Shown: positions 1 to 4,989 of the stretch, in pieces
Numbering within the stretch: position 1 is the first letter of the stretch
Layout: every line of letters starts with the position of its first letter
Assembly (NCBI GenBank): GCA_009700365.1
Contig: WLME01000086.1
Coordinates: 1 to 5,218 of the forward strand
Direction: 5' to 3'
Length of the DNA: 5,218 nt
From: Actinomycetota bacterium
GTDB lineage: Bacteria; Actinomycetota; Actinomycetes; Nanopelagicales; Nanopelagicaceae
Translations under genes and position numbers: made by a program
The notes under the pieces: model-generated
The model's input: the letters and a program-made list of their open reading frames with translations, nothing else
What the model was told of the DNA's origin: nothing
Databases searched by the model: none

Positions 1-1017
1 AAGAGACGGCAGGTATTCCTCAAATAAAACTTTTCTCAAAGCTCTTTCAATAAGTGGATCGAAACGAGATTGTGGAATCGTTTGATGACCACTGAGCGCA
101 CCCAGATAGGCGAGCAATGAATGCGCACCATTGAGTAAACGCAATTTCATGACCTCGAATTTTTCCACTTCGGTGGTAAATATTGCTCCTCCAGCTTCCC
201 AATGAGGTCTTCCAGCTACAAAATTATCTTCAAGTGCCCACATTGTGAATTTTTCTGCCGGAACAGGAATCGAGTCGCTGACACCCAGTCGTTGAAGCGA
301 CATCTCTAAATGCTCAGATTCTGTACCCGGAACAATGCGATCCACCATTGAATTAGGAAAGCTAACATGTGTGGAAACAAAATCCATTAATGATGTATTT
401 CCATCCGCCTTTGCCAAAAATTCAAGAAATAGTTGGCGGCATTGCGAACCATTACTTGCAACATTGTCGCAACTTAGAATGGTAATTGGTTCGGCGTGAA
501 GTTCTATTCTCTTAGCAAGGGACTTCATTAAGATTCCGTAGATAGTTTTAGGGGTATTTCCTGAAAGATCGTTAATAATGTCGGGATGACTAAAATCTAA
601 TCCTTTTGCACCTTGAGAGATGTAATAACCAGATTCTGTAACCGTGAGCGAAACGATTTTTGAGTCCGGGTTGGCAATTTCAGAAATCAACTCAGGCAAA
701 TCTTCTGCCCCAACAAGGGTGCGAGTATGAATTGCAGGCACAACGGCAGAATCTGTGTCAGGTCCAATTTCGACAACGCTATAGAGATTATCTTGTGCCC
801 TCATTGCGCTGACGAGTTTTTCATTTCGCATTGAATATGCGCAGATTCCCCAATTGCCGCCAAATTTATCCATCGCTATGGCGGTGTAGACAGCTAGGTG
901 GGCGCGATGAAAATTGCCTAAACCGATGTGAACAATTCCGGTTTTGATGGGGCGGTTCTTCAATAGCAATTTTTCAGATGACACAGATTTTAGGGAAAGC
1001 GCTACTGGAGAAATCAT
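1..1017 (-). CDS. Mannitol dehydrogenase family protein (fructuronate reductase / mannitol 2-dehydrogenase type), C-terminus outside window
   Basis: An open frame of 339 codons runs from ATG at 1017 off the left edge; the family is usually about 450-490 residues, so roughly the last quarter is missing. Seen in the translation: N-terminal Rossmann segment HIGLGNFHRAH (residues 30-40), TVTESGYY (125-132), SCDN (182-185), FPNSMVDRIVP (220-230), EDNFVAGRP (263-271), then the C-terminal-domain signature KLRLLNGAHS (291-300). K291, N296 and H299 match the family's catalytic Lys/Asn/His. Such enzymes reduce fructuronate to mannonate or oxidise mannitol/arabinitol-type polyols with NAD(P) in the cytoplasm; the motifs do not separate these roles. 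ATG 1017 is the only good start: an in-frame stop lies at 1039-1041. No strong Shine-Dalgarno site is visible; a weak GAAGG lies 13 bases upstream. The gene is divergent from the idonate-type dehydrogenase across 46 bp, which supports a sugar-acid role. Confidence 0.93.
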   Translation of the reverse strand, partial: MISPVALSLKSVSSEKLLLKNRPIKTGIVHIGLGNFHRAHLAVYTAIAMDKFGGNWGICAYSMRNEKLVSAMRAQDNLYSVVEIGPDTDSAVVPAIHTRTLVGAEDLPELISEIANPDSKIVSLTVTESGYYISQGAKGLDFSHPDIINDLSGNTPKTIYGILMKSLAKRIELHAEPITILSCDNVASNGSQCRQLFLEFLAKADGNTSLMDFVSTHVSFPNSMVDRIVPGTESEHLEMSLQRLGVSDSIPVPAEKFTMWALEDNFVAGRPHWEAGGAIFTTEVEKFEVMKLRLLNGAHSLLAYLGALSGHQTIPQSRFDPLIERALRKVLFEEYLPSL

Positions 1018-1063
1018 AGAAAGGAGGGTACCTTCAATTTATCTTCATGTGTAGGATGAAGTC
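1018..1063. promoter_or_regulatory. Divergent intergenic region with a CTTCAT-N7-ATGAAG dyad
   Basis: These 46 bp separate two divergent dehydrogenase genes and must hold both promoters. A perfect 6-bp inverted repeat, CTTCAT at 1043-1048 and ATGAAG at 1056-1061 with a 7-bp spacer, brackets and partly covers the TAGGAT hexamer (1052-1057). An imperfect palindrome centred on GGTACC (1027-1032) lies nearer the minus-strand gene. Both look like possible operator sites, but such short dyads also arise by chance. On the minus strand TAAATT (1041-1036) is a possible -10 for the mannitol dehydrogenase-family gene. Confidence 0.4.
1052..1057 (+). promoter_or_regulatory. Putative -10 element TAGGAT of the idonate-type dehydrogenase gene
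   Basis: TAGGAT fits the actinobacterial TAnnnT -10 pattern and ends six bases before the ATG at 1064, the spacing expected if transcription starts at the start codon (leaderless mRNA). No convincing -35 is seen. Alternative reading: AGGA (1053-1056) acts as a Shine-Dalgarno site seven bases from the ATG, and TATCTT (1040-1045) is the -10. The sequence alone does not decide between them. Confidence 0.45.
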
Positions 1064-2071
1064 ATGAAAGCATTTGTTATTAATGGCAAACTTGATGGTG
1101 CGTTGATTGAAGTACCAGAAAGAACGCTTTCATCCGATGAAGTCAAAGTAAAAATCTCATATGTAGGAATCTGCGGATCAGACCTTCACTACTACTTTGA
1201 TGGCGCCAATGGAGCATTTGTAGTTGAAGAACCACTCATACCCGGCCATGAGCTCAGTGGAGTGATAGAAGAAGATCCTTCCGGTGAGTACGCGCCGGGA
1301 ACAAAAGTGACTCTTCATCCAGCTACATATGGAATCAAGGAAATTGGAATTGAAGATAAACCATATCTATGGCCAAAGGGTGCATACCTAGGTAGCGCCT
1401 CAACACATCCACATACTCAAGGCGCGATGTCTGAATATTTCGTCGCCAGGAAATCGATGATTCGTGTTTTGCCTCAGAAATTATCTCTCGAACTTGCAGC
1501 GCTAGCCGAACCTTTGGGTGTTGCAATTCATGCAATCAACGTTGGCGATGGAGTTCAGGGTAAGCGAATTCTCGTATCTGGTTCTGGCCCAATCGGTCTA
1601 TGCGTAATAGCTGCAGCAAAGATTCTCGGTGCTGCATCAATTACTGCAACAGATATCTTGCCATCTGCGCTAAAGCGCGCTGAGGCAGTTGGTGCAACCA
1701 CAACCTTGCAGATTGGCAAAGATGAATTACCCGAAAATGCCTTTGATATCGTATTTGAATGTTCAGCAGCAGCGATGGCAATCTCATCGGCTTTCCAGAT
1801 GGTTCGACGTGCCGGAGTTGTTGTTCAAGTAGGCATGCTTAGTGCGGGTCCACAACCGATAGCTATCGCACCATTGATTTCAAAGGAGATTCAATTACGA
1901 GGGTCATTTCGATTTAATGATGAAATTTCTGATGCGGTTACGATGCTCACAGAGAACGATTGGATTAAGGCAATCATCACTCACGTACTTCCATTAAGTG
2001 ATGCTATTGCTGCATTTGAGATTGCTAAAGATTCAGAAAAATCTGGAAAAGTTCTGGTAAAGATTAATTAA
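1064..2071 (+). CDS. idnD: Zinc-type medium-chain alcohol dehydrogenase, L-idonate 5-dehydrogenase-like
   Basis: This 335-residue protein is a full-length medium-chain dehydrogenase. CGSDLHYY (37-44) followed by VVEEPLIPGHE is characteristic of L-idonate 5-dehydrogenase, which oxidises L-idonate to 5-keto-D-gluconate with NAD(P) in the cytoplasm. Catalytic zinc ligands are present: C37, H62-E63 and E149 in AEPLGVA. The Rossmann motif GSGPIG (173-178) and an acid at the end of the second strand (D197) suggest NAD rather than NADP. Unusually, the structural-zinc lobe (about 84-120) contains no cysteine, while ordinary family members have four; the protein has only three cysteines in all (37, 180, 233). 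The following stretch, LGSASTHPHTQGA, still aligns with the family, so this is loss of the metal site rather than a frameshift. The stop overlaps that of the convergent ThDP gene by 4 bp. Substrate could be another polyol or aldonate. Confidence 0.88.
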   Translation: MKAFVINGKLDGALIEVPERTLSSDEVKVKISYVGICGSDLHYYFDGANGAFVVEEPLIPGHELSGVIEEDPSGEYAPGTKVTLHPATYGIKEIGIEDKPYLWPKGAYLGSASTHPHTQGAMSEYFVARKSMIRVLPQKLSLELAALAEPLGVAIHAINVGDGVQGKRILVSGSGPIGLCVIAAAKILGAASITATDILPSALKRAEAVGATTTLQIGKDELPENAFDIVFECSAAAMAISSAFQMVRRAGVVVQVGMLSAGPQPIAIAPLISKEIQLRGSFRFNDEISDAVTMLTENDWIKAIITHVLPLSDAIAAFEIAKDSEKSGKVLVKIN

Positions 2072-2622
2072 CCTGCTACTGCCTCAATGAAGTCAGCACC
2101 GAGTTTTGCTGGATCTGCTAGATAGAACGGAATATTTGGCGTATTTCCAGTCTCAATTTTCACAAAAATCAGTGATACTTCATCACTTTTTTCACGAGAT
2201 GAAATCAACTTCTTTAACTCATCTGCGGAATCGCATTGAGCGGTCCAGAGACCGAGACCTTTTGCAGCACCAGCAATATCAACAACATTTGCTTGCGAGT
2301 ACATTCCATCTGCTGAGGCATGCTGGCCATTATCTAAAACAATGACGATTAAGTTTTTGGGTGCATATGCTTTAAGAGTGGGGAGAATGCTAAAGCCCAT
2401 AAGTAGAGAGCCATCCCCATCAATGACACCTACGCGACCTTTATGCCCAAGAGCTATTCCGAGCCCCACAGGTGTAGTGAGCCCCATCGAATCAAGAAGC
2501 GGAAGGTGGGTTTTCTTTCGTGACAGGCTAGCCATTTCGCGGGCTGTTGCTCCGCACGTGATCACCAACGGGTCGCTGGCAAATACTTCATCGAGAACTG
2601 CAAGGGCTTCGATTCTCTTCAT
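2068..2622 (-). CDS. ThDP-dependent decarboxylase, pyrophosphate-binding (beta, ComE-like) subunit
   Basis: This 184-residue protein matches a stand-alone C-terminal ThDP-binding (PP) domain, the size of sulfopyruvate decarboxylase subunit beta. The diagnostic motif begins at GDGS (69-72) and ends at N98 in VLDNGQ, the GDG-x(n)-N signature that holds the Mg-diphosphate. DSMGLTTPVGLGIAL (44-58) is the conserved lead-in strand and helix. The ATG overlaps the stop of the upstream alpha-subunit gene as ATGA (2619-2622), implying translational coupling and an equimolar complex. GGAG (2631-2634) lies eight bases upstream. Reaction by family: non-oxidative decarboxylation of a 2-oxoacid to an aldehyde. 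Relatives act on sulfopyruvate or phosphonopyruvate, but no coenzyme M, sulfonate or phosphonate gene is visible here, so the substrate is unassigned; a hydroxypyruvate- or sugar-derived oxoacid is a guess from context. Confidence 0.88.
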   Translation of the reverse strand: MKRIEALAVLDEVFASDPLVITCGATAREMASLSRKKTHLPLLDSMGLTTPVGLGIALGHKGRVGVIDGDGSLLMGFSILPTLKAYAPKNLIVIVLDNGQHASADGMYSQANVVDIAGAAKGLGLWTAQCDSADELKKLISSREKSDEVSLIFVKIETGNTPNIPFYLADPAKLGADFIEAVAG

Positions 2623-3149
2623 TTGATTGTCTCCATACCTGGGTGAAGTGATTCAAACATAGTAACTATTGGCCGACGTTGAATTACTGCAAGCTTTGAC
2701 ACAGCAGTTGTTGAAGAACGCCATACCTCTACAGAATCTGAAATTCCAAGATTTTCCACACGAATACCTAACTTCTTCAGTAGGTCCGGGGCTGAGTCAG
2801 ATATTGAATGAATCATTGCATTGTATTCACCGAGGCCGCCTCGAGTATTAGCAAAGATTGGAAAACCTATGTGATAAGAACTTGCAAATGTTGCGAGCGC
2901 AGTAAGCGCGTTTCCGAATCCGTTATCTTGCATAACCATGGCGACTCTTTTTCCTGTGAGCGCTAAACCGCCTGCGATTCCAACGGCTTCTTCTTCGCGG
3001 TTAGCCATAACACCAGGAATGCCTTTGGCTTCTAGTGATCGGATAACGGGAGCAGAATGTGAGGAAGGCACATAGATGAAATGTTCGATTTGCCAATCAA
3101 GTAATCCATCAACAAGGGCGCTCAAACGTGAATTAGCTTCTTTCATCAT
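2619..3149 (-). CDS. ThDP-dependent decarboxylase, pyrimidine-binding (alpha, ComD-like) subunit
   Basis: The protein is 176 residues from the chosen start and matches a stand-alone N-terminal (Pyr) ThDP domain like sulfopyruvate decarboxylase subunit alpha. Seen: LVDGLLDWQIEHFIYVPSS (12-30), the usual first strand; NREEEAVGIAGG (50-61), where E52 is the likely cofactor-activating glutamate; and MQDNGFGNALTAL (73-85), a hallmark of this subfamily. It should pair with the beta subunit encoded 4 bp downstream by overlap to form the active site at the interface. Start choice is uncertain. Adjacent ATGs at 3149 and 3146 give the N-terminal length usual for ComD-like proteins. An ATG at 3185 has AAGGAG four bases upstream and would add 12 hydrophobic/basic residues. 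The longest frame, from 3245, would run into the divergent dehydrogenase gene and is unlikely. The true substrate is unknown. Confidence 0.85.
   Translation of the reverse strand: MMKEANSRLSALVDGLLDWQIEHFIYVPSSHSAPVIRSLEAKGIPGVMANREEEAVGIAGGLALTGKRVAMVMQDNGFGNALTALATFASSYHIGFPIFANTRGGLGEYNAMIHSISDSAPDLLKKLGIRVENLGISDSVEVWRSSTTAVSKLAVIQRRPIVTMFESLHPGMETIK
2631..2634 (-). promoter_or_regulatory. Ribosome binding site of the ThDP beta-subunit gene
   Basis: GGAG on the minus strand sits eight bases before the ATG at 2622, inside the end of the alpha-subunit gene. It supports the 2622 start and the coupled ATGA overlap. Confidence 0.6.
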
Positions 3150-3167
3150 TCCCCGAATCAACTGGTT

Positions 3168-3195
3168 AAGGAGTAAGTAGCGCATGCTACTCCTT
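3168..3195. repeat. Perfect 8-bp inverted repeat between divergent genes, candidate operator or hairpin
   Basis: AAGGAGTA (3168-3175) and TACTCCTT (3188-3195) are exact reverse complements around a 12-bp centre that itself contains the palindrome GCATGC (3182-3187). The element lies between the starts of the ThDP operon and the 2-hydroxyacid dehydrogenase gene, just upstream of the latter's putative -10. As DNA it could be an operator controlling both genes. As RNA, if the ThDP alpha gene starts at 3185, one arm holds its AAGGAG ribosome site and the other arm could pair with it. Neither role is shown. Confidence 0.45.
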
Positions 3196-3199
3196 GCCT

Positions 3200-3205
3200 T
3201 ATGCT
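3200..3205 (+). promoter_or_regulatory. Putative -10 element TATGCT of a leaderless promoter for the 2-hydroxyacid dehydrogenase gene
   Basis: TATGCT fits TAnnnT and ends six bases before the ATG at 3212, the same geometry as TAGGAT before 1064. No Shine-Dalgarno-like purine run lies just upstream of 3212, which favours leaderless translation and the ATG over the in-frame TTG at 3194. No clear -35 is seen. Confidence 0.5.
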
Positions 3206-3211
3206 TGCGCC

Positions 3212-4123
3212 ATGACAGATTCTGGAAAATACAATGTGTGGTCACAATGGGAAGATCTACAAGTTCCGGATGGCATGGTTGCTCTCAACCCAAAAAACTT
3301 TCCCCTAGAGACCAGTGATCTTTCTCAAATATCCTTCTACGTTGCTCCATATATGGGTGGTCGCAAGGTTCTCGAATACACAGCGGCGATGACAAATCTC
3401 AAAGTTCTGCAAGTCCCAAATGCCGGCTTCGATGATGCGCTTGAATTTCTCAAGCCAGGAGTAACTCTCTGCAATGCGCGTGGAGTACATGATGCATCCA
3501 CTGCTGAATTGGCCGTGGCCCTGGCCATTAGTTCACGGCGTGGGTTCTATGACTTTGCCATTGCGCAATCAGAGCAAAGATGGGCCAATAAGAGATACTC
3601 CTCTTTTAACGATAGCAAGATTGGCATTATTGGTGCAGGGTCTATTGCGCACACACTTGCTAAGTATTTATCCCCTTATGATGTTGAAATTACCTTCTTC
3701 TCGCGATCCGGGCTTGATGGTGCCGTAAAAATCTCTGAGCTAGATACACGCCTTCCAGAATTGGATATCGTATTTCTTGTTCTTCCGCTTAATAACGAAT
3801 CAAAAAATCTCTTTGATTCAGAGAGATTGAAGAAGATGAAGGATGGCGCCGTGCTAGTCAACGTCGGCAGGGGCCCTATCGTCAATACAGATGCTCTCAT
3901 TGCCGAACTTAATTCAGGACGTTTATTTGCGGGATTAGATGTCACAGATCCTGAGCCACTTCCAGCCAGTCATCCGCTCTGGAGCGCTAAGAATCTTGTG
4001 CTCTCACCGCACGTAGGTGGAAACTCAACTGCATTCGACAGTCGCGCGAAAAAACTTATTTTAAGTCAACTTGATTTGGTGGCTAGTGGTCAAGAACCTG
4101 CAAATATTGTTGGTAAGGGCTAA
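3212..4123 (+). CDS. D-isomer-specific 2-hydroxyacid dehydrogenase (glyoxylate/hydroxypyruvate/2-ketoacid reductase type)
   Basis: The 303-residue protein is close to the usual length for the family. Seen: NARGVHDASTAELAVAL (88-104) in the catalytic domain, cofactor loop GAGSIA (141-146), NVGRGPIVNTDAL (217-229) with catalytic R220, DVTDPEPL (243-250) with E248, and LSPHVGGN (264-271) with the proton-donor H267. The catalytic Arg-Glu-His set is complete. Two oddities occur in the cofactor site: the third glycine of GxGxxG is Ala (A146), and the second strand ends in SRS (164-166) where NAD enzymes have Asp, so NADP(H) is likely. The enzyme probably reduces a 2-oxoacid such as glyoxylate, hydroxypyruvate or 2-ketogluconate/2-ketogulonate to the hydroxyacid. 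The last would feed the idonate-type dehydrogenase, but that link is inference. The start at 3212 rests on the promoter spacing; an in-frame TTG at 3194 would add six residues. The stop overlaps the convergent reductase gene by 4 bp. Confidence 0.92.
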   Translation: MTDSGKYNVWSQWEDLQVPDGMVALNPKNFPLETSDLSQISFYVAPYMGGRKVLEYTAAMTNLKVLQVPNAGFDDALEFLKPGVTLCNARGVHDASTAELAVALAISSRRGFYDFAIAQSEQRWANKRYSSFNDSKIGIIGAGSIAHTLAKYLSPYDVEITFFSRSGLDGAVKISELDTRLPELDIVFLVLPLNNESKNLFDSERLKKMKDGAVLVNVGRGPIVNTDALIAELNSGRLFAGLDVTDPEPLPASHPLWSAKNLVLSPHVGGNSTAFDSRAKKLILSQLDLVASGQEPANIVGKG

Positions 4124-4989
4124 TTACTCAATCGTTCAATTTCGCGAATTATTGCGCTGTGATCTAACTCCCCATCGCCGTTTTCTATAAGTTTTGCATA
4201 CAGCTGCGTAACCAACTCTGTGACGGGCAGATCCGTTCCATCAGATTTAGCAGCGTCAAGAGCAAAGTAAAGATCTTTAAGTAAAAACTTTGACTTTCCG
4301 CCGGCCGGAAAATCCATCGCTTCAATTTTTGGACGGCGCAACTGCAGAACTGCTGAATTCGCAAGCCCCCCTGAAAAAATCTCAAGCACTTTGCTTGCAT
4401 CCAGGCCAGCGCGACGAGCGAGAGTGATTGCCTCACCGATTGCGGCCAAATTAATCGCAACCACAATTTGATTTGCGGCCTTCGTCAATTGTCCTGAGCC
4501 CACATCTCCGAGTAAGACCACTGTCTTACCTAATGTAGCAAGAATCGGTTGCAGAAATTCAAAACTAGATTTATCTGCGCCCACCATAATTGAAAGCGTT
4601 GCTTGCGCAGCCCCTACTTCGCCACCGCTGAGGGGCGCATCAACAACTATTACACCGTGCTCTTTCATTGATGCTGCGAACTTTGTAATTTCCACTGGTG
4701 AAACCGTGCTCATGACAACTAAATAATCACCTGGCTTGAGCGCTTCTTGCAAGCCATTACCAAGGACTTCAATAAGCTGAGGGAGATCGGGCAGAGTAAC
4801 AAAAACAATGCGTGCATCTATTTCATTGAGATTCGCTGGAGTTGAAATTCCAACCCGTGATGCAGCTTCGCGTGCGGATTCAGAGCGGTTCCAACCTTGT
4901 GTTGGATAGCCTGCTCGTGCCAAATTGGCAGCAATAGGTAATCCCATTGCCCCTAAACCGATGACGGCAACTTTTATCTTCTGATTCAC
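4120..4989 (-). CDS. garR: 2-hydroxy-3-oxopropionate (tartronate semialdehyde) reductase-like beta-hydroxyacid dehydrogenase
   Basis: The 289-residue protein is typical in length for the 3-hydroxyisobutyrate/tartronate-semialdehyde reductase family. Seen: Rossmann loop GLGAMG (11-16) then AANL; WNRS (33-36) after the second strand, suggesting NADP(H); substrate loop DAPLSGGEVGA (117-127); catalytic K170 in KAANQ (170-174); SGGLANSAVL (206-215) and FLLKDLYFALD (235-245) in the helical C-terminal domain. The spacing and wording of these C-terminal motifs closely resemble GarR, which reduces tartronate semialdehyde to D-glycerate; 3-hydroxyisobutyrate or succinate-semialdehyde-type activity cannot be excluded. 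It begins with GTG, whose bases overlap the preceding gene's TGA as GTGA (4986-4989), so it is probably translationally coupled to the 2-hydroxyacid dehydrogenase before it. The two may handle the tautomers hydroxypyruvate and tartronate semialdehyde. Confidence 0.9.
   Translation of the reverse strand: MNQKIKVAVIGLGAMGLPIAANLARAGYPTQGWNRSESAREAASRVGISTPANLNEIDARIVFVTLPDLPQLIEVLGNGLQEALKPGDYLVVMSTVSPVEITKFAASMKEHGVIVVDAPLSGGEVGAAQATLSIMVGADKSSFEFLQPILATLGKTVVLLGDVGSGQLTKAANQIVVAINLAAIGEAITLARRAGLDASKVLEIFSGGLANSAVLQLRRPKIEAMDFPAGGKSKFLLKDLYFALDAAKSDGTDLPVTELVTQLYAKLIENGDGELDHSAIIREIERLSN

Noticed and set aside
1021..1028. AAGGAGGG on the plus strand, a textbook-strength ribosome site
   Set aside because: It is 35 bases from the ATG at 1064. 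The only nearer start, ATG 1047, is 18 bases away and encodes six codons ending at 1067. It is probably incidental or part of the divergent control DNA.
2106..2626. Plus-strand open frames opposite the ThDP beta-subunit gene
   Set aside because: They are antisense shadows of a gene with clear ThDP motifs; their translations show no domain-like pattern.
3150..3245. Long N-terminal extension of the ThDP alpha subunit back to 3245
   Set aside because: The extra residues do not resemble the family's N-terminus, and this start would lie inside the divergent 2-hydroxyacid dehydrogenase coding region. Starts at 3149/3146, or possibly 3185, fit better.
3184..3318. A 44-codon plus-strand frame with AAGGAG ten bases upstream and a hydrophobic start
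   Set aside because: It lies out of frame inside the strongly supported 2-hydroxyacid dehydrogenase gene; its ribosome-like site is explained by the arm of the inverted repeat, and the peptide has no recognisable features.
3305..3945. Other-frame open frames within the 2-hydroxyacid dehydrogenase gene, both strands
   Set aside because: The conserved catalytic motifs are all in the 3212-4123 frame; the alternatives are low-complexity or Ser/Thr-rich shadows.
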